From Pseudomonadota bacterium (GTDB taxonomy: Bacteria; Pseudomonadota; Gammaproteobacteria; Steroidobacterales; MnTg04): a DNA stretch of 64,000 nucleotides. Location of the stretch: positions 35,817 through 99,816 of the forward strand of contig JADFSO010000007.1 of NCBI GenBank assembly GCA_022560735.1, in the 5' to 3' direction. Position 1 is the first letter of the stretch, and every line of letters starts with the position of its first letter. Below, in pieces: positions 1 through 8,476 of the stretch. The notes under the pieces were generated by a model, which was not told the DNA's origin, did no database searches, and saw only the letters and a program-made list of their open reading frames with translations. The position numbers and the translations under genes are program-made.

Positions 1-229
1 CAAGCGCTTCGATCGACTGTTCACGAGAGGGGTAATCGATATTCGCGACGCTGAATTTCTCATTCTCCAGCGCCGTCTGGAGCTGCTGCATTGAGGCGGA
101 GGTCCTGTTCAATCCGTGCAGCAGAACGACGCAGTCGCCTGCCGAAACCGCACTGGATAGGAAGAAAAAGAGCGCCGGTGCAACTGCATTCTTCATCGAG
201 AGGGGCGAAATTCGATGGAACATGCGCAT
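1..229 (-). CDS. Exported alpha/beta-hydrolase-like protein, N-terminal part only
   Basis: The gene runs off the left edge; about 76 residues are visible. The ATG at 229 opens a signal peptide (MRMFHRISPLSMKNAVAPAL, then a hydrophobic stretch ending SSAVSAGD). Mature sequence begins CVVLLHGLNRTSASM, the beta-strand plus HG oxyanion-hole signature of lipase-like alpha/beta hydrolases. A second ATG at 223 is possible. The nucleophile and the rest of the triad lie outside the window, so substrate and activity cannot be judged. Periplasmic or secreted location is inferred from the signal peptide. Confidence 0.6.
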   Translation of the reverse strand, partial: MRMFHRISPLSMKNAVAPALFFFLSSAVSAGDCVVLLHGLNRTSASMQQLQTALENEKFSVANIDYPSREQSIEAL

Positions 230-300
230 GATTTTCCCCTCGCTTGGCACTTTGTTTCAAGGCCAAAATAATAGACGCAAAATTACCGTGTAAGTTCGCG

Positions 301-852
301 TTAGTATATGTCTTTGGACGAGGTCACGGATTTTGGATAGGCTTCAGGCTGGGAAACTGATTCGCAATAATACCCGGTTTTGCCCCCGGGTTTTTTGTTG
401 TGCCTGATAATCGTGTAGGTCAGGTTTGGCAGGGTATCTGCGGCACGTGCTGGTGAGACCCAGGTAAACCTTGGCTCGATCAGTTTGTGTATCCTGCTGG
501 CCGGTTTGTTCGACACGTAAAAGCCTGACTGCTGGTACAGCGTATTTTCCACGTAGTATGTCTTGCCGGCCTCGATTTTCAATTCAAGGCAGGAGAAGTT
601 GTGGACTCCGGGTTCGAGATGAGTGAAAAAAAATGAACCCTCTTTGACAGCACCCAAAAAACCGCCGTCTACGTATACGTAGTAATTTTTCGCGCGATTG
701 TAGTAACTGCCGGCTTTAAAGAAATACACCAGCGCCGTATCGTCTCCGGCTTTTGGAATCTCGCGCAGCACCGGGTATTCGATGATCATGTTTGTACACG
801 CGGACAGAGCGGCAATCAGCGGCGCAGCACATAAAATAGTCAGTAATCGCAT
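301..852 (-). CDS. DUF2846-like lipoprotein, tandem copy 1
   Basis: 183 residues. The start at 852 opens a lipoprotein signal MRLLTILCAAPLIAALSAC with the lipobox Cys at residue 19, so the product should be membrane-anchored in the periplasm. The body has the small beta-rich pattern ALVYFFK, a Tyr-rich stretch, GGFLGAVKEGSFFF, then PGVHNFSC and AGKTYYVEN, resembling DUF2846-type lipoproteins of unknown function (family call from memory). It is the last of three tandem paralogues and has the longest C-terminal tail. An upstream in-frame ATG at 945 is rejected because it would bury the signal peptide and overlap the neighbour. Confidence 0.75.
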   Translation of the reverse strand: MRLLTILCAAPLIAALSACTNMIIEYPVLREIPKAGDDTALVYFFKAGSYYNRAKNYYVYVDGGFLGAVKEGSFFFTHLEPGVHNFSCLELKIEAGKTYYVENTLYQQSGFYVSNKPASRIHKLIEPRFTWVSPARAADTLPNLTYTIIRHNKKPGGKTGYYCESVSQPEAYPKSVTSSKDIY

Positions 853-857
853 TGGTC

Positions 858-1316
858 TCACTCCTTCCTTACCTTCGTATAGGTCAGGCCCCCAACTATC
901 GGCTGGGCGTAGTCTGCCGATCGCAGAACGAATTTCGGCGGGCAAAGAATCAGTGGATCCCAGCTGTTGCGTCTATAGCCATTATAATTCTCCAGGTAGT
1001 ATATCTGGCCTGCCTCGATTTCAATTTTCAGGCAAGAAAAGTTGTGTGTTCCGGGTTTTACATGAGCAAAAAAGAATGAACCTTCGGCCACCGCGCCTAA
1101 AAACTCACCGTCATCGTCTACGTACTCGTAGTTTTTCCTTTTGTGATGGTGGTAACTGCTGTGATCGTGGTAATCGGGTCTATAAAAATACACCAGTGCC
1201 GCGTCGTCCCTGGCTTGCGGTTGCTCAGGCAATGGCGGATATTCAACAATTCTGTTCACACACGCGGGAAGGGCGACAAGCAGCAGTGCAGCACACAGGG
1301 GAGTCAGTAATCGCAT
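858..1316 (-). CDS. DUF2846-like lipoprotein, tandem copy 2
   Basis: 152 residues, starting MRLLTPLCAALLLVALPAC (lipobox Cys 19). It shares with its neighbours ALVYFYRP, GEFLGAVAEGSFFF, PGTHNFSC and AGQIYYLEN. A local insertion rich in His and Tyr (SSYHHHKRKNYEY) is specific to this copy. Five bases separate it from copy 1, so the three copies probably form one operon. Function unknown. Confidence 0.75.
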   Translation of the reverse strand: MRLLTPLCAALLLVALPACVNRIVEYPPLPEQPQARDDAALVYFYRPDYHDHSSYHHHKRKNYEYVDDDGEFLGAVAEGSFFFAHVKPGTHNFSCLKIEIEAGQIYYLENYNGYRRNSWDPLILCPPKFVLRSADYAQPIVGGLTYTKVRKE

Positions 1317-1321
1317 TGGCG

Positions 1322-1789
1322 TCAGTCCTTTCTTATGATGGTATAGCTCAGATGCGCAATTATCGGCTGTGCGTATTCTGCTGGTATCGGTGAAAACAAT
1401 GGGGGACAATTGCTCAACGCGGACTGTCGATCGGTGGCAAAATCCAGGCTTTTATCCACGTCGTATTGGTAGCCTTCCCCGACAACCAGATAGTATGTCA
1501 GGCCGGCATTGAGGCCCAATTTCAGGCAGGGAAAATCGTGTATTCCCGGCGCCAGATGAACGAAAAAGAATGAACCGTCTTTCACGGCGCCCAGGAATTC
1601 GCCGCCATCATAAACGTGATGATTGCGGGCTTGATTGTAGCGATGACTGCGTTTGAAAAAAAACACCAGCGCCGCATCATCTGTGGCCTGCGGCATTTCA
1701 TCCAGCACAGGATTCTCGATAGTCAGATGTGTGCACGCAGAAAGGGCGGCGAAAAACGGCGCAGCGCAACAAAGAGTCAATAATCGCAT
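1322..1789 (-). CDS. DUF2846-like lipoprotein, tandem copy 3
   Basis: 155 residues from the ATG at 1789 (MRLLTLCCAAPFFAALSAC, lipobox Cys). An ATG three codons upstream is possible, but the MRLLT start is conserved in all three copies. The same core motifs recur (ALVFFFKRS, GEFLGAVKDGSFFF, PGIHDFPC, AGLTYYLV). It is the promoter-proximal member of the array and ends five bases before copy 2. Function unknown. Confidence 0.75.
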   Translation of the reverse strand: MRLLTLCCAAPFFAALSACTHLTIENPVLDEMPQATDDAALVFFFKRSHRYNQARNHHVYDGGEFLGAVKDGSFFFVHLAPGIHDFPCLKLGLNAGLTYYLVVGEGYQYDVDKSLDFATDRQSALSNCPPLFSPIPAEYAQPIIAHLSYTIIRKD

Positions 1790-1977
1790 CGGTGTCATTC
1801 CTTCATTTCAACGAGCCGGCAGCGACGTAGGCAGGTAGCGCGATAATGGGAGATATACCCAAATATAGTACAAGAAACGCATTTGCGCTATAAAAAGACT
1901 CAGATCCAATTTGTCCGGCGCTTTCGATACACTTAGGCTCCGCTTCGCCGCAGACCATAACGCCAGGAGAGAATCGT

Positions 1978-3273
1978 ATGCCGATCAGTAAACGCGAATT
2001 CTTGAAAATCAGCGGTCTGACCGCCGGTATAGCTGGCCTGTCGGCCGCGGGGCTCACTGCCTGCAGCAGTTCACCAGATCCTGATGACAACGATGGCGGT
2101 GGTAAAGGGCTGGAATCCATAACCGGCGATGTCCAGCCGATCGGTGTCGATGAAAGATTATCGCGGATCGCCAAAGCGCAGATGCTGATGGTCGATGCGG
2201 GGATCGATGCAATCGTGCTGGAACCGGGCTCCGCCATGCTTTATTTCAGTGGCGTTAGCTGGCGGCGTAGCGAGCGTCTGACCGCGGTGATCATTCCCAG
2301 GCGCGGGGAGATCGCCGTCATCACTCCCTATTTTGAAGAGCCGAGCGTGCGCGAGTCGATGATTTTTGGCGATGATATACGCACCTGGCACGAACACGAG
2401 AGCCCGTTCGACCTCGTCGCCGGCATACTCAAGGATCGTGGGCTCAATCAAGGGGTGATCGGGCTCGAGGATACCGTGCGCTATTTTGTGGTCAAGGGGA
2501 TTAAAAAGTCGGTCCGATCGTTCGCAATAACATCGGCGTTACCGGTCACGCTGGGTTGTCGCATGTACAAGTCAGAGAATGAAATCGCGCTGATGAAAAA
2601 GGCCAGCGAAGTGACCTTGACGGCATTTCGACATGTGTATTCGAGACTGGAAGCAGGGATGACGCCGGCCGACGTCAACGCGATGATGTTTGACGCACAG
2701 ACGGCGTTGGGCGGGGTTGAGGTCTGGAACATGGCCTTGTTTGGCGAGGCCAGCGCTTATCCGCATGGCACCAACCAGCCACAGGAAATTAAAAAAGGGC
2801 AGATTGTGCTGATGGATTGTGGTTGTGCGGTCGAAGGGTACAGATCGGACATCTCGCGCACCTTTGTTTTGGGCAGTCCAACGAAACGGCAACGGGAAGT
2901 CTGGCAAACTGTCCGCAAAGGACAGCAAATTGCTTTCGAAACGGCGACTTTGGGTACACCCGCCGGCGCGGTCGATGATGCCGTCCGGGCGTATTATGAA
3001 TCGCTCGGTTACGGCCCGGGTTACCAGACACCCGGTCTGAGTCATCGCACCGGTCACGGAATCGGCATGGATGGGCACGAAAGCGTCAACTTCGTACATG
3101 GCGAAACCACGCCATTGATGTCCGGTATGTGTTTTTCCAACGAGCCGGGCATTTATATTTTTGGAGAATTCGGTGTGCGCCTGGAAGATTGCCTGTACAT
3201 GACTCTCCGGGGACCGGCATGGTTTACCGCGCCCCCGGACAGCCTCGATGATCCGATCGGCAGGATGGGGTAA
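1978..3273 (+). CDS. M24 family metallopeptidase (Xaa-Pro aminopeptidase-like), Tat-type lipoprotein
   Basis: 431 residues. The N-terminus has a Tat-like KREFLK motif (KR instead of RR), then a hydrophobic run ending LTAC, so it is probably exported folded and lipidated. A creatinase-like N-terminal domain (about 60-190) precedes the pita-bread catalytic domain (about 195-410). Metal ligands of the M24 family are visible: Asp pair in VLMDCGCAVEGYRSDISRTF, His in RTGHGIGMDGHES, Glu in FSNEPGIYI and Glu in GVRLEDCLYM. It should remove residues N-terminal to proline, or be a related creatinase-type hydrolase, in the periplasm. Annotated alone between oppositely oriented genes. Confidence 0.85.
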   Translation: MPISKREFLKISGLTAGIAGLSAAGLTACSSSPDPDDNDGGGKGLESITGDVQPIGVDERLSRIAKAQMLMVDAGIDAIVLEPGSAMLYFSGVSWRRSERLTAVIIPRRGEIAVITPYFEEPSVRESMIFGDDIRTWHEHESPFDLVAGILKDRGLNQGVIGLEDTVRYFVVKGIKKSVRSFAITSALPVTLGCRMYKSENEIALMKKASEVTLTAFRHVYSRLEAGMTPADVNAMMFDAQTALGGVEVWNMALFGEASAYPHGTNQPQEIKKGQIVLMDCGCAVEGYRSDISRTFVLGSPTKRQREVWQTVRKGQQIAFETATLGTPAGAVDDAVRAYYESLGYGPGYQTPGLSHRTGHGIGMDGHESVNFVHGETTPLMSGMCFSNEPGIYIFGEFGVRLEDCLYMTLRGPAWFTAPPDSLDDPIGRMG

Positions 3274-3336
3274 AAGGACAATCGGCGGTCACCGGGCGGA
3301 GTCGTGCTGTACTTGGCGAATACGCCACCGGCATTG

Positions 3337-3825
3337 TCAAGCCGCACCTTTTACCTGCTCTGTCGTTTCCTCATTGCCCGCCAGCAACAAGGGTTCACCC
3401 GTTTCCAGCAGCGATTTGAGGCTGCAGATGATGGCGCTCCAGCCCTGGCTTACCTGCTCGTAGGTCTTGCTGCCGGCCTCAAAGTCGTCGTGGACGATAC
3501 GCAGACGGCACACACCGGGCATTGCTTCGATTTCGAAAGTCACGCGCGAATGGGATTCGGCCGCCATATCCTCGTCATACAACGCTCGCCAGGTGTATGA
3601 CAGCAGCTTCGGTTTTTCTGCCGCGAGGATTTTTCCTTCAACGGCGGCACCACCGCCATTGGCGCGGTTGAAAACGACCGCTGAGCCCACCTCCCAGTCG
3701 GAGCTGATTTCGGTGTTGTGAAAATAAAGGCGGGTAAAGGCCGCGCTGGTCAGTCCCTCCCAGAGTTTCTCCGGTGTCGTGCGGATAAAAGTTTCATAAA
3801 TATATTCGGGCTTGTTGCTCATCAT
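3337..3825 (-). CDS. SRPBCC/AHSA1 domain protein
   Basis: 162 residues covering one START-like (SRPBCC, Hsp90-activator-homology) domain: IYETFIRTTPEKLWEGLTS at the N-terminus, GGGAAVEGKI in the middle and SQGWSAIICSLKSLLETGE in the C-terminal helix. Such domains bind hydrophobic ligands in a deep cavity; the ligand here is unknown. Its start overlaps the stop of the upstream ArsR-type regulator by one base (TAATG), implying translational coupling. ArsR plus AHSA1 is a very common bacterial pair. Confidence 0.85.
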   Translation of the reverse strand: MMSNKPEYIYETFIRTTPEKLWEGLTSAAFTRLYFHNTEISSDWEVGSAVVFNRANGGGAAVEGKILAAEKPKLLSYTWRALYDEDMAAESHSRVTFEIEAMPGVCRLRIVHDDFEAGSKTYEQVSQGWSAIICSLKSLLETGEPLLLAGNEETTEQVKGAA

Positions 3826-4130
3826 TATTTCTCCAGGTTTTTCTTTAGTGCCGATACCACCGTCATTTGTCTGCGGGCGTATTTTTTCAGCCAGCGCTCG
3901 CTGATCTCATGTACCGGCATTGGATTCAGATAATGGTGTTTCTCCCGCCCGGACCAATGGATGACGATGAGGCCCGCGTCTTCGAGTATTTGCAGGTGTT
4001 TGGAAACCGCCTGCCGGCTGAAGCTCGCGTATTCGCAAAGCTCATTCAAGGTCTGGCCTTCACGCGCGAATAGCCGATCCATGATTTCGCGACGACTCCT
4101 GTTCGCCAGGGCTTTGAATATCTGATCCAT
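3825..4130 (-). CDS. ArsR-family winged-helix repressor
   Basis: 101 residues from the ATG at 4130 (MDQIFKALANRSRREIMDRL). The winged helix is typical: LNELCEYASFSRQAVSKHLQ is the recognition-helix region and GREKHHYLNP the wing. There are no metal-binding Cys residues of the ArsR/SmtB alpha-3 type, so sensing is probably not through thiol-bound metal. An in-frame ATG at 4163 lies within the -35 hexamer of the promoter described next, so 4130 is chosen; the mRNA may be leaderless. It probably represses itself and the SRPBCC gene. Confidence 0.85.
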   Translation of the reverse strand: MDQIFKALANRSRREIMDRLFAREGQTLNELCEYASFSRQAVSKHLQILEDAGLIVIHWSGREKHHYLNPMPVHEISERWLKKYARRQMTVVSALKKNLEK

Positions 4131-4138
4131 CGGGGTCC

Positions 4139-4168
4139 ATAATAGGCAACTAAAATGTTGCATGTCAA
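4139..4168 (-). promoter_or_regulatory. Sigma-70 promoter with embedded inverted-repeat operator for the ArsR-SRPBCC operon
   Basis: On the minus strand a perfect -35 TTGACA (4168-4163) and -10 TATTAT (4144-4139) are separated by 18 bases. The spacer contains the inverted repeat GCAAC-N6-GTTGC (4161-4146), a plausible ArsR-dimer operator that would block RNA polymerase. Transcription should begin near 4132-4133, two or three bases before the ATG at 4130. Hexamers and repeat are direct observations; repression is inferred. Confidence 0.75.
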
Positions 4169-4291
4169 GACCTGATCATCGGCCTGGGGGCAGCCTGTGT
4201 ACCTGTATGGCCCGTGATACACTTTGGTTCTTTCAAGGCCCCGCGCAGAGTAGGCCCGGCATGCTATCGAAGCCAGGTGTACCGTAAACAA

Positions 4292-6205
4292 ATGCCTACA
4301 ACGAAGAACCGGAGTTCCGGGCTAAACACTGAAATCACGAGGCGCGATTTTCTTGGTGGCGTGTTGATCGGCGCGGGCGCAGCCTTGCTGTCGGCACCGG
4401 CACCCCTGTTTGCGGCCAAGAACCGGTCACAAGGTGTTTTCAGCGATCCCTGGACCGGTTATGGCGGTGTCGGCGACTATGCCCACTCCAATGGCAACAC
4501 GGCTTCGGTTCGACAGGCCGCGCACCTGATTCGTGACGGCCATGGGCCGGCATTGGCGGGGACAGCTGAGGATACCGGTGAGATATTCGACATGGTCGTG
4601 ATCGGCGGTGGCTTCGCCGGTCACGCCGCGGCCTTTCAGTTTCACAAGAAATACGGTGCCGATGGGCGTTGCCTGATCCTGGACAACCACCCGATTTTCG
4701 GTGGCGAAGCCAAGCAAAATGAGTTCGATGTCGATGGTTATCGACTTTATGGACCGCAAGGCTCAAACGGCTTTATTTTGCCGACTGGTCATGACGGCTT
4801 GTCCGATGAAATATGGCAGGCCACCGGTATGCCGACCGAGTTTGAGTTCGCACAACCGGCGATCGGCAGTTCGGATGTGGAGGCTGCGCTGGACAGCTTT
4901 GAAACCATGTACTGGGGCGAACGCAGGTTCGATACCGGTTACTTTTTCAAAGACTCGGGTTGGGTCAGAAACCCGTGGCGTAACAAACTGAAAAATACGC
5001 CATGGCCGGAGAATTTCAGAAAGGACATGATTCGCGCGTATGAGCAGCGCCAGAAATATTACGCTGGCGACGATTTCGATCGCTGGCTCGACAGCATGTC
5101 CTACAAGGACTTGCTGGAAAAAGAGATGGGTCTTGACCCAGGCGTTGCCAAATTTGTCGACCCGATCCTGGCGATCAGCAGCTATGGTCTTTCCAGCGAT
5201 GTGATATCCGCCTATGCCGCCTATCTGCTGGCCATGCCGGGTACTACCGCCTACGGATCGTTCGATGTGCTCGATCAATCCCAGGCAGTCAGCCTCAGTT
5301 TCCCCGGGGGTAACGCGGGTTATCTGCGGCACATCGTCAGGCACCTGATTCCCGATGCCATCGAAGGCGGCCGGTCATCCGAGGAGACTTTGAACAATGC
5401 CGTGAATTTTTCGGCTCTCGACCGGCCCGGAAACCCGGTCAGCGAGCGCCTTGAAGCAACGGTGATCGAGGTCTGTCATGAAGGGCCCGCCGATAGCGCC
5501 GATTACGTCCGCGTGAGTTATTACCGGGATGGTGAAGTGCGGAGCGTGCGCGCGAAGGCTGCCGTGCTGTCTATCGGTGGCTGGGTCGCGCGTCACATCG
5601 TCAGCGATATGGCGGAGGAAATTGCCTCGGCTTACGAAGATTTTCATCACGGCCCCGTGCTCGTGGTCAACGTGGCCTTGAGAAACTGGAAATTCCTCGA
5701 TCGCCTTGGCATTTCCTCGGCGCGGTGGTTCGAAGGTTTTGGCACATTCTGCTCGATACGCCGGCCGATGATCACCGGCAACAGCCAGCAACCTTTCGAC
5801 CCTGACAAACCCACTGTCATGACATTTTATGTGCCGTTTAATTACCCCGGCCACGGTATCAAGGAGCAGGGTGCATTGGCGCGCAATGAGTTGTTGTCGA
5901 AGTCTTACCGCCAGTACGAAACGGAAATCCGCCAGCAAATGACCCGAATGTTTGGCGCGGCCGGCTTCGATGACCAGCGCGATATTGCCGGCATCATCCT
6001 CAATCGCTGGGGGCACGCCTATATTGCGCCGCAACCGGGTTTCTATTTCGGCAAGGACGGGCAGCCTGCGCCGAAGGATGTCGTGAAAAAAGGTTTTGGC
6101 AGAATCCATTTCGGTCATTCGGAACTGGGTGCGCGGATGAATTACCGCAACGCCATTTCAGAAGGCGGCAGGGCGGCGGATCAGGCGATGTCAGTATTAG
6201 GCTAA
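4292..6205 (+). CDS. Tat-exported FAD-dependent oxidoreductase
   Basis: 637 residues from the ATG at 4292. A Tat signal (TRRDFLGG, then a hydrophobic run to APLFAAK) precedes a Rossmann FAD-binding motif, DMVVIGGGFAGHAAAFQF, at about residues 105-122. A GGEAKQNEF segment follows the first nucleotide-binding strand. A second FAD-contacting region near AAVLSIGGWVARHI resembles amine-oxidase or ketosteroid-dehydrogenase-like flavoproteins. It should be folded with FAD in the cytoplasm and exported. The substrate is unknown. An upstream ATG at 4214 would place the Tat motif too deep and overlaps the divergent regulatory region. Confidence 0.75.
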   Translation: MPTTKNRSSGLNTEITRRDFLGGVLIGAGAALLSAPAPLFAAKNRSQGVFSDPWTGYGGVGDYAHSNGNTASVRQAAHLIRDGHGPALAGTAEDTGEIFDMVVIGGGFAGHAAAFQFHKKYGADGRCLILDNHPIFGGEAKQNEFDVDGYRLYGPQGSNGFILPTGHDGLSDEIWQATGMPTEFEFAQPAIGSSDVEAALDSFETMYWGERRFDTGYFFKDSGWVRNPWRNKLKNTPWPENFRKDMIRAYEQRQKYYAGDDFDRWLDSMSYKDLLEKEMGLDPGVAKFVDPILAISSYGLSSDVISAYAAYLLAMPGTTAYGSFDVLDQSQAVSLSFPGGNAGYLRHIVRHLIPDAIEGGRSSEETLNNAVNFSALDRPGNPVSERLEATVIEVCHEGPADSADYVRVSYYRDGEVRSVRAKAAVLSIGGWVARHIVSDMAEEIASAYEDFHHGPVLVVNVALRNWKFLDRLGISSARWFEGFGTFCSIRRPMITGNSQQPFDPDKPTVMTFYVPFNYPGHGIKEQGALARNELLSKSYRQYETEIRQQMTRMFGAAGFDDQRDIAGIILNRWGHAYIAPQPGFYFGKDGQPAPKDVVKKGFGRIHFGHSELGARMNYRNAISEGGRAADQAMSVLG

Positions 6206-6218
6206 GGAGATAACGCGT

Positions 6219-6752
6219 TTATTTTTCGACAGGCTTTTCGTTTTCGTACCAGACTTTGTCCTCGGAATACAGCTCATCTTCGCTGAGGCCAAGTTTCTTG
6301 AGGGTGCCGGCTTTCTCTGCGTGCTCCCGGACCAGTCGCTGGCAGACGTAGTCGAAGTAGGTGTCAGAGCCATCGAATTCATCGATGACTTCAGCGGTGG
6401 ACCGGCGGTCGCGTTCATGTCTTTTTTCTTCGCCGCTCATCGAGGGGATCTTCGCCGCTCCCATTTCTGTACCTCGCCGAGGGCGATCGCGCCGGTCGGC
6501 GTGGTGTTCGTAGCGGCAGTTACAGATATCGACATCGCAGTCTTCGAGGGGCAGCGCCGGCGCCTCCTTCGACAGGAAACGAATACCTTTGAGGGCTCTC
6601 GCGGTGACGCAGGAACTGCGCAACGATTTAATGGTCACGGAGTGGTATGGGCCGGGTGGCGTTCCCTGTGTCTTGTCTTCCGGGCGAGACTGATCCGCCG
6701 TCTTGCCACTCAAAACGGACTGGATAATTCTGAAAACTCCGGTGCTGCTCAT
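6219..6752 (-). CDS. Hypothetical cytosolic protein with Cys/His cluster
   Basis: 177 residues with no signal peptide or membrane segment. The middle holds a compact metal-ligand-like cluster (EDCDVDICNCRYEHHADRRD: three Cys and two His in about 15 residues), suggesting a bound metal. The C-terminal third is charged and helical (YFDYVCQRLVREHAEKAG; LGLSEDELYSEDKVWYENEK). I do not recognise the family. The stop lies 13 bases beyond the end of the convergent oxidoreductase gene. Confidence 0.55.
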   Translation of the reverse strand: MSSTGVFRIIQSVLSGKTADQSRPEDKTQGTPPGPYHSVTIKSLRSSCVTARALKGIRFLSKEAPALPLEDCDVDICNCRYEHHADRRDRPRRGTEMGAAKIPSMSGEEKRHERDRRSTAEVIDEFDGSDTYFDYVCQRLVREHAEKAGTLKKLGLSEDELYSEDKVWYENEKPVEK

Positions 6753-6908
6753 ACCACAACTCGATAGTGGATACCGGGGCTATCCTACAAGGCCTTTGTC
6801 GACGGTCTTGGATGTATTTCACACTTCCTGAACATTATGTAACAAAACCTGCCGAGGTATAAAGGCGGTCGCGATAAATACCCGATTTGATTGGGTGTTC
6901 CGGGCAGC

Positions 6909-6929
6909 AAAAAGCCCGCAAAAGCGGGC
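6909..6929 (-). terminator. Rho-independent terminator of the outer-membrane barrel gene
   Basis: On the minus strand GCCCGC-TTTT-GCGGGC (6929-6914), extended by flanking A/T pairs, is followed by TTTTT (6913-6909). It lies about 34 bases beyond the stop at 6963. It could also work weakly in the plus direction, where the trailing run is TTTCT. Confidence 0.8.
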
Positions 6930-6962
6930 TTTCTGGTCTATTTCGTCCTTGCTGATAGTCAA

Positions 6963-7619
6963 TCAGAAATTGAAACTCAGGCCAATAGATACGACCGGGT
7001 AGGCTTTGTAGTTGTCCAGCGCGCTTTGCAACTGCGCCGTTTCCGCGGCGAGTTCGGCCTGAAAATTCGGATCCAGTGCGATCGGGCCGCTGGCGGTCAT
7101 GCCGACTATGGGTGTGCCCTGCCAAAGTACGCCGAGGTCGATATTCAAACCCACTGTGTCGGCAAGCCTGAAATCGGCGCCGACGCCCAGGTAAGGGGCA
7201 GTTTTATCGAAGGTAACCGCCGCGTTGAGCGTGCCAACCTCGGCACCCGTATAGGTCATGCCACCGATATCAAAGGTCGCGGTTTGCTGGCTGACCAGTT
7301 TGACCTCATTTTTGTTGGAAAATATGCCGGCAGTCAGCCGGAAAGGACTCATCGGTGCGCGCAGATTTGCTGTCGCGTAAAATGTATTCAGATCCAGTTC
7401 GGAATCGTAATCGATACCGGCTTCAGCGGCGGTGGTGTCATAAGTATATTTGTTCAGCCCGGCGCGGAAATCCAGTATTGGGGTCGGCCGCCAGGTCGCT
7501 TCAAAGCCGATACCCAAGGTGCCGCCTTTCGCGCCAAACCATAAATTGTCGTCTGCAATGGCAGCTTGGGTGCCCAGCATGCCCAGCCCAGTCAGGGCAA
7601 GCAATATCCGTATTTTCAC
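6963..7619 (-). CDS. Outer-membrane beta-barrel protein
   Basis: 218 residues. The GTG at 7619 is chosen because GGAGG sits seven bases upstream and the product then begins with a signal peptide (VKIRILLALTGLGMLGTQAA, cleaved near AIADD). The mature part alternates short amphipathic strands (FDFRAGLNKYTYD-type, RLTAGIFSNKNEVKL, PYLGVGADFRL) and ends VVSIGLSFNF with the C-terminal Phe recognised by the BAM complex. About eight to ten strands are expected. The region 160-205 is a helical turn or loop (LAAETAQLQSALDNYKAY). Function unknown. Confidence 0.75.
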   Translation of the reverse strand: MKIRILLALTGLGMLGTQAAIADDNLWFGAKGGTLGIGFEATWRPTPILDFRAGLNKYTYDTTAAEAGIDYDSELDLNTFYATANLRAPMSPFRLTAGIFSNKNEVKLVSQQTATFDIGGMTYTGAEVGTLNAAVTFDKTAPYLGVGADFRLADTVGLNIDLGVLWQGTPIVGMTASGPIALDPNFQAELAAETAQLQSALDNYKAYPVVSIGLSFNF

Positions 7620-7917
7620 ACTCGTTCCTCCGGCGCCGCCATCAGGCTGTGCGCAATCGTCCATGACGCACGTAGCCTAGTCCGCGGTATTGCGACAATA
7701 TGTGAATCAGGTCACGAAACTGCGTTCAGGGCATGAAACGCCTGGATTTTGGGATTTCAGGCACGAAAGCCGCGGCAGCGGCGTGAATTTTTGATCTGTT
7801 TTCATCGGTTAGCAAACATAGCGTATGTGCCGAGCAATGGCCTGAATGCGCTGGCAGAACCTTGTTTCACCGATTCCTGCAGTGCAACTTGAACCCGCCC
7901 GAAACAGAGTCTAGGGT
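7620..7917. other. Intergenic region between divergent genes
   Basis: About 300 bases separate the divergent barrel gene and methyltransferase gene. I see no convincing ORF, tRNA or strong hairpin. It should hold both promoters, but I could not place a confident -35/-10 pair. Confidence 0.4.
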
Positions 7918-8427
7918 ATGACCACCCAAGTGAACTGGTGGACCGTATCTGACTTGATTCTGTTTCTCAAAAACCTTGCGTTTACGATAGTCGCGCCGGG
8001 CACGGCCGCTTTCTTGATTCCCTGGTTGATCGTTGGTGGTCGGCGCACCGAACTGGGCTTCATGACCATGGTCTCGATCTTGCTTTTTGTCGTGGGCTCA
8101 GCGATCTATTTGTGGTGTGTCTGGGATTTCGCGACCTTTGGCCGGGGTACGCCCGCACCCATCGACCCGCCGAAAAAACTGGTCGTTCGTGGCCTGTATC
8201 AGTATTCAAGGAACCCCATGGTTGTTGGTGTGCTTATCCTGATCCTGGCGTGGGCCGTTTCTTTCAAGGCCATCATTCTTGTAGTCTATGCGCTGATCGT
8301 TGGTCTCGCATTTCATGCGGTTATCGTTATTTACGAGGAACCTCACCTGCGAAAATTGTTTGGCGACTCGTATCTCGATTACTGTGCCCGCGTGCCGCGC
8401 TGGTTGCCGCGCTTCCGGGCGAAATGA
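7918..8427 (+). CDS. Isoprenylcysteine carboxyl methyltransferase-family (ICMT/PEMT-like) membrane protein
   Basis: 169 residues with four to five hydrophobic helices (about 14-42, 46-66, 96-115, 118-140). The C-terminal half has the family signature: LVVRGLYQYSRNPMVVGVL (RNP motif contacting S-adenosylmethionine) and YEEPHLRKLFGDSYLDYCARVPRWLP (the EE-x-L-x-x-x-F-G-x-x-Y-x-x-Y motif). It is an inner-membrane methyltransferase; bacterial members have undefined lipid or small-molecule acceptors. It stands alone, convergent with the gene at 8477. Confidence 0.85.
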   Translation: MTTQVNWWTVSDLILFLKNLAFTIVAPGTAAFLIPWLIVGGRRTELGFMTMVSILLFVVGSAIYLWCVWDFATFGRGTPAPIDPPKKLVVRGLYQYSRNPMVVGVLILILAWAVSFKAIILVVYALIVGLAFHAVIVIYEEPHLRKLFGDSYLDYCARVPRWLPRFRAK

Positions 8428-8476
8428 GCCGCTTTTCGCCTGGAATCCTGCACGCTCAGAGCGATCATTGACAGTA

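Noticed and set aside
4131..4163. ArsR start at the upstream ATG 4163
   Set aside because: That codon overlaps the -35 hexamer, upstream of the predicted transcription start.
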